Below are positions 1 through 5,612 of a stretch of DNA of 8,718 bases, piece after piece; the stretch's first letter is position 1; every line of letters begins with the position of its first letter. Origin of the DNA: Crocinitomicaceae bacterium (GTDB lineage: Bacteria > Bacteroidota > Bacteroidia > Flavobacteriales_D > Crocinitomicaceae); contig JALWLM010000552.1 in NCBI GenBank assembly GCA_027084145.1, positions 1 to 8,718 of the forward strand. Reading direction: 5' to 3'. The position numbers and the translations under genes are program-made. Below the pieces are notes generated by a model, which did not search any database, had not been told where the DNA came from, and was given only the letters and a program-made list of their open reading frames with translations.

Positions 1-318
1 AGCAAATACAGAGTGAAGAGGGTCTTTACTTCGTAAAAAGTCCTTTCTTCGCATTACTTTATTGGAAAGAGCTCCTGTTGTCGGTTTGGATTTTTTTATA
101 TCAAAAGTATCCCCGTTTTTAAGATTGTCCGTATAAGCAGGGATAACCAGGGTTCCTTTTGACAATTTCTTTTGGAAAGATTCTATGAAAAGGTTTGCAT
201 CAAACCGATGGTTGTTTTTTCTATCCCAAAGCGCTAGTTTTTTGATGTCCGAAGCGATAAATAAAGTGTCATCCTCTTTTAAATCTAAATATTTTATTAA
301 ATCTAAAGAACTTTCCAT
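1..318 (-). CDS. AAC(3)-family N-acetyltransferase, C-terminal part cut off by window edge
   Basis: The first 106 codons are present and the rest lies beyond position 1. The translation has the N-terminal pattern of the Antibiotic_NAT/AAC(3) family: a long helix with FDANLFIESF, then the strand GTLVIPAYTDNLKNGDTFD, then KPTTGALSNKVMRRKDFLRS, ending in DPLHSVFA, which matches the family's R-S-x-x-P-x-x-S region. Known members transfer an acetyl group from acetyl-CoA to an amine, classically the 3-amino group of aminoglycosides. Many chromosomal members have unknown or cell-surface sugar substrates, so resistance should not be assumed. The catalytic and CoA-binding C-terminal half cannot be examined. 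The ATG at 316-318 lies 3 bp after the TonB-like gene's stop codon, so it is probably the third gene of that transcript. There is no Shine-Dalgarno; the leader is A-rich. Confidence 0.75.
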   Translation of the reverse strand, partial: MESSLDLIKYLDLKEDDTLFIASDIKKLALWDRKNNHRFDANLFIESFQKKLSKGTLVIPAYTDNLKNGDTFDIKKSKPTTGALSNKVMRRKDFLRSKDPLHSVFA

Positions 319-321
319 TTT

Positions 322-1086
322 TTATTGAGAAATAAAAGTATAACTTATCCAACCGCTTTGCACTTTGTTAGGGCTGTATTTAAATCTTGATTTTTTAGCA
401 TATTCAACCGCTTTTTTAATCATACAATCGTTTGCATTGTAGCTGTTTGTTGCGTCATATACTGCGGAGATAACATCACCATTACTGTTTACTTTGATTT
501 TAACGGTTACTTTTCCCGAAGAACCATGACCGCAAACATATCCGGGGTTTCGGACGTACCAAGCGTTATTAAGATGAGGTTCTCTTAAGCTCCATTCTAC
601 CATAACATTTCCCGAATAAGTTTTGTTTCCTCCTTTTGCACCTTTGTTAGGGTCTTTTTTGATTTCTTGTTTTTTTGTTTCTAATGCGGCTCTTTTTTTT
701 GCGATTTCTTCCTCTAATCGTTTTCGTTCTTCCTCCCCTCCTGATTCTTCATACATTTGTTTTTCGAGTTCTCTTAATTCCGATTCTATATCTTCATCAG
801 AAACGTTTTGATAATATTCTTCATCAGAGCGTTCACGGGGGTCATTAACATCTCTACCGATACTTTTAACATCTTGAGAAAATTCATCGGGGACAAGAAT
901 GTTTTCCGGTTTTAATTTTATCTCTTCTTCCGGAATTTCTATGTAAGAGCCATCATAAAAAGGATCATAATGTATTTGTTTTGGAAAGGAAGCGATTTGT
1001 AAATAAATAAAAATTGCTACATAAACACTTAATGAAGCAATTAATCCAAACTTATGTCGCTCTAAGAAGTCAAACAGACTATTCAT
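322..1086 (-). CDS. TonB-like energy transducer (single-pass membrane protein)
   Basis: This is a 254-residue protein. A short cytoplasmic N-terminus is followed by one hydrophobic segment at about residues 13-34. Next comes an acidic linker, then a strongly charged Glu/Lys/Arg coiled-coil-like stretch at about 98-146. The C-terminal domain (about 160-254) has the look of the TonB C-terminal fold common in Bacteroidota: NPGYVCG at 180-186, the strand GKVTVKIKVNSNGDVISA, a helix with AVEYAKKSRFKYSP, and a final WISYTFISQ. TonB proteins span the periplasm and couple inner-membrane proton force to outer-membrane receptors. The usual proline-rich spacer is missing and seems to be replaced by the charged helix. 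Its start codon overlaps the end of the WG-repeat lipoprotein gene by 8 bp (ATGAATAG), which suggests translational coupling. No exbB/exbD is visible, and the partner receptor is unknown. Confidence 0.72.
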   Translation of the reverse strand: MNSLFDFLERHKFGLIASLSVYVAIFIYLQIASFPKQIHYDPFYDGSYIEIPEEEIKLKPENILVPDEFSQDVKSIGRDVNDPRERSDEEYYQNVSDEDIESELRELEKQMYEESGGEEERKRLEEEIAKKRAALETKKQEIKKDPNKGAKGGNKTYSGNVMVEWSLREPHLNNAWYVRNPGYVCGHGSSGKVTVKIKVNSNGDVISAVYDATNSYNANDCMIKKAVEYAKKSRFKYSPNKVQSGWISYTFISQ

Positions 1087-3193
1087 CTTTTCGTCGTATC
1101 AAACGGTTGTTTTTTAAATCGTAATAATAAATATAACCTTTTTCGGTGAGGATTATTTTATTTTTATCGAAAGAATCAACATTTTCCAAAGAACAATCGA
1201 ATAATAAGCGGTCTCTTTGATAAACACCATAATTCGTTCCGTTAAAAATTTTATAAACAGAATCAAACAGCATATCAATGGATTGGTATTGTATAGGAAC
1301 TATTGTTTCCCCCTTACCGGATATTACACCGAGAGAGTCTCCTAATCGAACCAAAAACGTCCCGTCTTTTTGCAGGTCCGCAGCATCATATTGATGCCCA
1401 ACAATTATCTTATTTAATTTTGATAAAATACCCCATAATCCATCTTTTTTAAATGGAAAAACATTTTCTCCAAAGCCGATGTTTTCATAATCAAAAGGAG
1501 TAACGACATTTCCTTTGGTGTTTATTCTTCCATATTTATCATTTAGGACAGCAATAGCAATACCATTATAAAAGAGTGCTTTCTCTTGATAATTAGGAAA
1601 GGTCGAGTAAATAGTCTGAAAGGCATTTATTCCTTTACTATTTAAGTAAAATAAAGAGTCGCTTTTAGAAACCATAAACAGGGAGTCATGATAGTGAGAA
1701 ATATAGTCATATTTTGCAGGGATAATTGTATCTCCTGAAATATTCAAGACACCTATTCCGGAGGAATCCGCAAACCGGTAGAAGTTGCCCCCCAGATATT
1801 TTAGTTCTTTAAAACGAGGTTGTAAGACAAATTGAAAGTTTGTATCAATAATTCCCTCTCCTGTTACGGTTTCAACAATTGCGAAAAAATTTTGATAATC
1901 ATTAGCATTTGAAAAGGATTGTTGACTTAAGCGATGACCATTTAAATCGACATAATAAAAGGTGTCGTTTTTAGAAACATAAACGGGAAGGTTGTTTCTT
2001 ATCTCTCCAATTTCATCTAATTTCATTAAAAGCTCTTTTCCATTTCTATCAATGAGCCCAAGAAAGTCGTTTTGTTCTACAATAAACCGTCCTTCCGGAG
2101 CATTCATAATGCCGTCGTATTTATGAGGAACCTGAATTTTTAATTGTTTGTTGATCAAGCCGTATTTAGCATCTTTCACAACAATTGAAAGTCCTTCTTC
2201 AAAGGCACCAATATAATGGAATAGAGGGCTTAAAATACTTTCTCCTTCTAAATTCATTAATCCGTAAAGGTGAGTTTCTATAAAGGGGAGGTATGTTTCG
2301 TGAAACCTATTAAGCTCTTCTTTAATTTCATCGGAAATAGGAGTGTTTTGAAATGAATGTAAAAAGGAGCGGATTTTTTCTTCCGTATATTCATCACCAA
2401 TATATAAATTGTATAACTCCCTCCATGCTCTTTTATAAAAAGAGTTTTTAGGGAATCGTTGTATAAAGTTAAGGTATGATTGAATTGTGTTTTCTCTTGT
2501 AGAGAGAATATAAATCATACTATCAGCTTCTTTTTTGTACGGGCTGTCCGGATATCTTTTGATAAACAATGCAAAGTCATCTATTGTTCCGCCACTGACA
2601 TTTTCAATAAATAAAGAATGATGATAATTTTGTAATGCAAGTTCTTTATATTCACTTTCAGGGTATATGTCCAAAAAGTTTTTATAAGCATTAGACGTGT
2701 TTTTATATACCGCATCAAAAAAAGCCAGAGAATCCCGTTGATGTATCGCTAAAGGAATTTTATCCGACCAAGGGTGTTCTTTAATGAACTTTGTGAATAG
2801 AGACGTGTCCATTTTTTCTTTGGCGATACGGTAAAACTCGTTTGAGATAAGGTTTTTTAGAGAATCAATAGCAATGTCTGACCACCCGTAAATTTTCCAT
2901 TTTTGCTTTTTGGTTTCTTTTGTTTGTTCCCAAGTAGACTCTGCCTCTAAAATGTAGTGATACGCTGAATCTAAATTATGGAAAGGGTTGTCATGCCGGT
3001 AATAAATGTTTGCAAGTCCGAAACTAGAAGGAGAAGGGTTGTATTTTCTTCCTTTTTGTAAGTGTTTTTTAGCATTAAAATAATCGTAAACCGTTAAAGA
3101 CTCATATCCCTTTTTTACGTTACAAGAAGTGTTTATTCCGAAAGAAAACATAAGTGTTAAACCGAATATAAAGGCCTGTGTTCGATACATCAT
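1079..3193 (-). CDS. WG-repeat lipoprotein with N-terminal helical (TPR-like) repeats
   Basis: This is a 704-residue exported protein with no function I can name. Residues 1-23 form a signal peptide (hydrophobic core FIFGLTLMFSFG) ending at Cys24. The lipobox NTSC is weak at -3, so lipidation is likely but not certain. Residues about 130-260 carry four copies of a helical motif around FIKRYPxSxY, with prolines at 141, 178, 215 and 248, a spacing of about 33-37 residues. This resembles the YP-x-S pattern of BamD/YbgF-type TPRs. From about 309 to the end there are roughly twelve WG (KWG) units of about 33 residues, for example YGLINKQLKIQVPHKYD (344-360), YGRINTKGNVVTPFDYE (554-570), WGILSKLNKIIVGHQYD (587-603) and LGVISGKGETIVPIQY (621-636). 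WG repeats probably form a beta-rich binding surface. The start is ATGATG with the second ATG at 3188-3190; either could be used. It is the first gene of the cluster with the TonB-like protein. Confidence 0.8.
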   Translation of the reverse strand: MMYRTQAFIFGLTLMFSFGINTSCNVKKGYESLTVYDYFNAKKHLQKGRKYNPSPSSFGLANIYYRHDNPFHNLDSAYHYILEAESTWEQTKETKKQKWKIYGWSDIAIDSLKNLISNEFYRIAKEKMDTSLFTKFIKEHPWSDKIPLAIHQRDSLAFFDAVYKNTSNAYKNFLDIYPESEYKELALQNYHHSLFIENVSGGTIDDFALFIKRYPDSPYKKEADSMIYILSTRENTIQSYLNFIQRFPKNSFYKRAWRELYNLYIGDEYTEEKIRSFLHSFQNTPISDEIKEELNRFHETYLPFIETHLYGLMNLEGESILSPLFHYIGAFEEGLSIVVKDAKYGLINKQLKIQVPHKYDGIMNAPEGRFIVEQNDFLGLIDRNGKELLMKLDEIGEIRNNLPVYVSKNDTFYYVDLNGHRLSQQSFSNANDYQNFFAIVETVTGEGIIDTNFQFVLQPRFKELKYLGGNFYRFADSSGIGVLNISGDTIIPAKYDYISHYHDSLFMVSKSDSLFYLNSKGINAFQTIYSTFPNYQEKALFYNGIAIAVLNDKYGRINTKGNVVTPFDYENIGFGENVFPFKKDGLWGILSKLNKIIVGHQYDAADLQKDGTFLVRLGDSLGVISGKGETIVPIQYQSIDMLFDSVYKIFNGTNYGVYQRDRLLFDCSLENVDSFDKNKIILTEKGYIYYYDLKNNRLIRRKDE

Positions 3194-3194
3194 T

Positions 3195-3227
3195 CAAAGA
3201 TAAGGAGTATTTTTTTGTATGAACAAA
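3195..3227 (-). promoter_or_regulatory. Bacteroidota-type promoter for the WG-lipoprotein cluster
   Basis: On the minus strand a TATCTTTG box (3195-3202) matches the -7 consensus TAnnTTTG. A TTTG (3224-3227) lies 21 bp upstream as the -33 element, a spacing acceptable for this promoter class. The -7 box ends one base before the ATGATG start, so transcription would begin inside or beside the start codons, giving a leaderless or nearly leaderless message. It sits just past the rpmE2 terminator. No mapped start site supports it here. Confidence 0.55.
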
Positions 3228-3234
3228 TAGAAAT

Positions 3235-3267
3235 AAAAAAAGTTCTACAGATAGATGTAGAACTTTT
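3235..3267 (-). terminator. Intrinsic terminator after rpmE2
   Basis: A perfect 12-bp stem is formed by 3238-3249 and 3256-3267 (core GTTCTACA / TGTAGAAC) with a 6-nt loop at 3250-3255. Read on the minus strand, the hairpin is followed by seven T's (3241-3235), some of which also pair with the upstream A's. It starts 22 bp after the rpmE2 stop codon, as expected for the end of that transcript. Confidence 0.88.
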
Positions 3268-3288
3268 AAAATATGGTAAATTAAAAAA

Positions 3289-3543
3289 TTACTTTTTTCT
3301 TTTTCCGTATCGAGAGTTGAATTTATCAATACGTCCTGCTGTATCTACAAATTGTGCTACACCTGTAAAGAAAGGGTGTGATTTGTGTGATACTTCTAGT
3401 TTGAAAAGCGGGTATTCTTTACCGTCCTCCCAAGTAATTGTGTCTTTTGTTTCTGCACATGAAGAACAAATAAATGCATAATCATTAGTCATATCTTTAA
3501 ACACTACTAATCTGTAATTTTCCGGGTGTATTCCTTTTTTCAT
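3289..3543 (-). CDS. rpmE2: 50S ribosomal protein L31 type B
   Basis: The protein has 84 residues, normal for type-B L31. It bridges the large and small subunits near the central protuberance. Recognisable parts are the N-terminus MKKGIHPENYRLVVFKD, the type-B insert WEDGKEYPLFKLEVS, the family signature HPFFTG (56-61), DTAGRIDKF and a basic tail GKRKK. The start is the ATG at 3541-3543, which matches the conserved MKKGIHPENYR beginning; a longer reading would need a TTG codon at 3550-3552. Type-B proteins usually lack the zinc-binding cysteines of type A, yet this one has Cys26-Ser-Ser-Cys29. There is no Shine-Dalgarno. It has its own promoter upstream and a strong terminator downstream, so it can be expressed apart from recF. 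Confidence 0.93.
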   Translation of the reverse strand: MKKGIHPENYRLVVFKDMTNDYAFICSSCAETKDTITWEDGKEYPLFKLEVSHKSHPFFTGVAQFVDTAGRIDKFNSRYGKRKK

Positions 3544-3569
3544 TTTCTTCAAATCTTTAAATCGGACGG

Positions 3570-3598
3570 CAAAGATAACTCTTTTTCTTTAAAAACAA
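3570..3598 (-). promoter_or_regulatory. Bacteroidota-type promoter for rpmE2
   Basis: The minus strand carries TATCTTTG (3570-3577), a full match to TAnnTTTG, with TTG (3596-3598) 18 bp upstream. This predicts a short leader of roughly 20-25 nt before the L31 ATG. The box is followed by CC, a context shared with the recF and TPR-gene boxes in this window. Confidence 0.6.
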
Positions 3599-3633
3599 GG
3601 CTTAAATAAAATATTTTTTAGTTTTTTACTCTT

Positions 3634-4061
3634 CTATAAAATATAGCGAGTCAGGAATATTCCTTCTCCGTCTTGCTCTCCCGCATTTGACTCTACAGCG
3701 CTATTTACAAATACAAGTTCCCAACCGCTTTCAGCCATTTGATTAATTTTTGAAATAACTAACGCATCATTAGCCGCAATGTTTTCAAAACGAAGACCGG
3801 CTAAACTGTATAGATTTAAAAGTTTCGTTTCTTCAAATTCTTTTACCCGTATTGCTTTTCTTTTACCCGTGTTTTTTCCCCGTGATCTATCGTAAATTCT
3901 TGATGATCTCTTTTTTCTGTGACACTAATCATTCTGGAACGCCCTAATCCACCGGGAATAATAGACTCTACTACTGTAATGATATGGTATTCATAAGTTT
4001 GAGAAAACAAACTGCTTTGAAAAATAAACACAAAAAAGCATGCTAAAAAAATTTTTTTCAT
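3634..4061 (-). pseudogene. Frameshifted gene for a small secreted DUF4177-like protein
   Basis: The first frame begins at ATG 4059-4061 with a clear signal peptide (MKKIFLACFFVFIFQSSLFS, cleavage near Gln21) and YEYHIITVVES, then stops at 3843-3845 after 72 codons. A second frame continues at once with VKEFEETKLLNLYSLAG, MAESGWELVFVN and GEGIFLTRYIL, ending at TAG 3634-3636. The Y-E-Y start, the GWELV helix end and the final F-L-x-R-Y strand resemble DUF4177 proteins, whose function is unknown. The break coincides with a 20-bp imperfect duplication. Without 20 bp the frame runs ...GEKTRVKEFEETK... and gives 135 codons, which I take as the ancestral gene. Ribosomal or transcriptional slippage on the run of six A's nearby is an alternative. 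It lies 18 bp after the DciA-like gene, so it is in the recF transcript. The family name is tentative; the frame break is seen directly. Confidence 0.75.
3838..3877 (-). repeat. 20-bp imperfect tandem duplication that breaks the reading frame
   Basis: The 13-mer ACGGGTAAAAGAA occurs twice on the minus strand (3858-3870 and 3838-3850), 20 bp apart. Taken as adjacent 20-bp units (3858-3877 and 3838-3857), 17 of 20 bases agree. Twenty is not a multiple of three, so the extra unit shifts the frame and creates the early stop of the surrounding gene. Confidence 0.85.
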
Positions 4062-4079
4062 CGGTTTAAAATTTTTAAA

Positions 4080-4394
4080 TTAATAAAACCAAATATCGGT
4101 AATTAATTCTTTTTTGGCAAACTCGTTTACTCTTTCGATAATCATTCTTTTAGAAGAAACCAGCTCTTCTCTCATTACGGAGGAATCGATTTTGAGGTAT
4201 AGTTTTTTGTTTTTTATTTGAATGTCTTTTGTCCGGTTAGCAACATCAACCCCCATGATTTCCGGCCAAACATTAATAACATTAATAACATCCAATTTTT
4301 TTTCGTATCCGTATGCTTTAAACCACCGGTCAATTAAATCTTTTAAAGGTTGTTCATTGGATGTTCTTTTTTCTTCATCTTTTTTCTTCATCAT
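4080..4394 (-). CDS. DUF721 (DciA-like) protein
   Basis: This 104-residue protein has the DUF721 pattern: a basic N-terminus, a helix (PLKDLIDRWFKAYGYEKKL), INVWPEIMGVDVANRTKDI, a strand IKNKKLYLKIDSSVMREEL, and a helix MIIERVNEFAKKELITDIWF. DUF721 includes DciA, the ancestral loader/operator of the replicative helicase DnaB in bacteria without DnaC or DnaI. The Bacteroidota versions are short and typically sit beside recF, as here. The assignment is by family; helicase loading is inferred. The start is ATG 4392-4394, or the next ATG at 4389-4391, both inside the recF end, so the genes overlap by 17-20 bp in different frames. The overlap is made by a 13-bp tandem repeat. A 9-bp in-frame repeat gives the local VINVINV sequence. 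Confidence 0.82.
   Translation of the reverse strand: MMKKKDEEKRTSNEQPLKDLIDRWFKAYGYEKKLDVINVINVWPEIMGVDVANRTKDIQIKNKKLYLKIDSSVMREELVSSKRMIIERVNEFAKKELITDIWFY
4269..4291 (-). repeat. 9-bp in-frame tandem repeat in the DUF721 gene
   Basis: AACATTAAT (plus strand) occurs twice in a row with a partial third copy AACAT. In the protein it encodes VINVINV just before the conserved Trp-Pro. A gain or loss of a unit would add or remove three residues without a frame change. Confidence 0.8.
4365..4392 (-). repeat. 13-bp perfect tandem repeat at the recF/dciA junction
   Basis: The minus-strand unit GATGAAGAAAAAA is present twice (4380-4392 and 4367-4379), and the next two bases (GA) continue the pattern, giving 28 bp of repeat. 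The recF frame reads NDEEKR on copy 1 and ends at a TGA inside copy 2. The DUF721 frame starts on ATG in copy 1 and reads DEEKR on copy 2. Confidence 0.92.
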
Positions 4395-5496
4395 TTAATT
4401 TTTTGATTTCTCCGTTTTTTACCTCAAACAAGTGGTAATTAAAATTATTATTAGAGAAAATTTTATTGACCCTGTCGATGTCTGTGTCGGTTAATAAAAC
4501 TTGCCCAAAAAATTGTTTGGAAACAAGTTGCATTAGTTTTTCAACCCTTTGATGGTCGAGTTTGTCAAAAATATCATCAAGTAGTAAAATAGGTGTTGTT
4601 TTCAGGTGATTTTTGAGCCACTCATATTGAGCAAGTTTTAGTGCAATTAAGAATGATTTTTGTTGACCTTGAGAACCGAATTTTTTAACAGGTAGTCCTT
4701 TTATTTCAAATACTAAATCATCTCGGTGTATTCCCACATTTGTATAACGTGTTTGTATATCTTTTTTTTCACTTTTGGAAAGCAGTGTTTTAAAATCGTT
4801 TTCTAGCAGGTGGGATTTATAAGAAAGGTGGACACGTTCTTCTTTATCTCCTATTTCGTTGTAATGTTTCTGGAAAACAGGAATAAACTCATTTAAAAAC
4901 CGTTTTCTTTTTTGAAAAATTTTCTCGCCTGTTTCTACAAGTTTTAAGTCCCATATTTCAATAGATTCTCTGTCAAACAAACGTTGCTCCGCCATGTTTT
5001 TTAGTAAAGCATTTCTCTGAGCAAGAACTTTAACATATGTTTGTAATAAATTTAAGTATTGTTTGTCAAATTGAGCAATAATGCTATCCATCCATCGTCG
5101 TCGCATTTCACTTCCTTCGGAGATTAAATTTCTGTCATAAGGGGAAATGATAACAGCGGGATAATTACCGATATGATCTCCTAGTTTTTCGTATTCTTTT
5201 TTGTTTTTTCTAAAAGACTTTTTATGCCCGATTTTTACTGCGCAATGAATTTCATCTGTTTTCCCATTATTTCGAAAGGTTCCTTGTATCACAAAAAAGG
5301 GCTGGTCAAAACGAATGTTTTGTTTGTCCACCGGGTTCATGTAGGATTTACAAATACTTAAGTAGTAGACAGCGTCTAAAATATTTGTTTTTCCTTCACC
5401 GTTGTTCCCGACAAAACAATTAATCCCCGCATCTAAAAGGATTTCGGCTTCTTTATAATTTTTAAAATTAACAAGATGTAATTTTTCTAAGAACAT
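4375..5496 (-). CDS. recF: DNA replication and repair protein RecF
   Basis: The 373-residue protein has the usual RecF length. It is an SMC/ABC-like ATPase that, with RecO and RecR, directs RecA loading at single-strand gaps. It begins MFLEKLHLVNFKNYKEAEI. The Walker A motif is GNNGEGKT (30-37), followed by ILDAVYYLSICKSY. GIHRDDL is at 255-261, the ABC signature GSQGQQKS at 274-281, and Walker B ILLLDDIFDKLD at 303-314. All ATPase motifs look intact. The reading frame stays open upstream to 5631, but homology starts at the ATG at 5494-5496, directly after a promoter-like box, so that start is chosen. The 3' end overlaps the DUF721 gene. Gene order recF then DUF721 is the common Bacteroidota arrangement, linking gap repair and helicase loading. 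Confidence 0.95.
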   Translation of the reverse strand: MFLEKLHLVNFKNYKEAEILLDAGINCFVGNNGEGKTNILDAVYYLSICKSYMNPVDKQNIRFDQPFFVIQGTFRNNGKTDEIHCAVKIGHKKSFRKNKKEYEKLGDHIGNYPAVIISPYDRNLISEGSEMRRRWMDSIIAQFDKQYLNLLQTYVKVLAQRNALLKNMAEQRLFDRESIEIWDLKLVETGEKIFQKRKRFLNEFIPVFQKHYNEIGDKEERVHLSYKSHLLENDFKTLLSKSEKKDIQTRYTNVGIHRDDLVFEIKGLPVKKFGSQGQQKSFLIALKLAQYEWLKNHLKTTPILLLDDIFDKLDHQRVEKLMQLVSKQFFGQVLLTDTDIDRVNKIFSNNNFNYHLFEVKNGEIKKLNDEEKR

Positions 5497-5501
5497 ATAG
5501 G

Positions 5502-5535
5502 CAAATTTACAGCAAAAGAATAAAACTGTTTTCAA
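5502..5535 (-). promoter_or_regulatory. Bacteroidota-type promoter for recF
   Basis: The minus strand has TAAATTTG (5502-5509), matching TAnnTTTG. The nearest upstream TTG (5533-5535) is 23 bp away, at the long end of the usual range. Only five bases separate the box from the recF ATG, so the message would be leaderless or nearly so. The position between divergent genes supports a promoter here. Confidence 0.5.
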
Positions 5536-5561
5536 CAAAGGTCTCTTTTGAAAAAAAAAGT

Positions 5562-5569
5562 TATTTTTG
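5562..5569 (+). promoter_or_regulatory. Possible -7 box for the TPR-ribH-glmM operon
   Basis: TATTTTTG followed by CC fits the TAnnTTTG consensus and lies 43 bp upstream of the TPR gene's ATG. I find no TTG at the expected -33 distance, so this is weaker than the other boxes. The 116-bp divergent region (5497-5612) must hold promoters for both strands. The predicted leader of about 40 nt is too short for an FMN riboswitch. Confidence 0.4.
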
Positions 5570-5612
5570 CCTTTGTTTTTATTGTGTATAACGATTATAA
5601 AAAGAAAAATAG

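Noticed and set aside
1..318. Calling the AAC(3)-like gene an antibiotic-resistance gene
   Set aside because: Only the N-terminal third or so is visible, the HP of the family motif is DP here, and many chromosomal members have other substrates.
623..811. Plus-strand ORF rich in Ser and Phe
   Set aside because: It is the antisense shadow of the charged coiled-coil part of the TonB-like gene; the composition is explained by the opposite strand.
3120..3329. Minus-strand ORF between rpmE2 and the WG gene
   Set aside because: It overlaps the start of the WG gene, the terminator and the end of rpmE2 and has no recognisable features.
3215..3481. Plus-strand ORF of 88 codons opposite rpmE2
   Set aside because: It is antisense to a clear L31 gene and runs across its terminator; its sequence resembles no family.
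5570..5612. FMN riboswitch upstream of the ribH operon
   Set aside because: The leader is too short, and none of the conserved RFN-element sequence is present.
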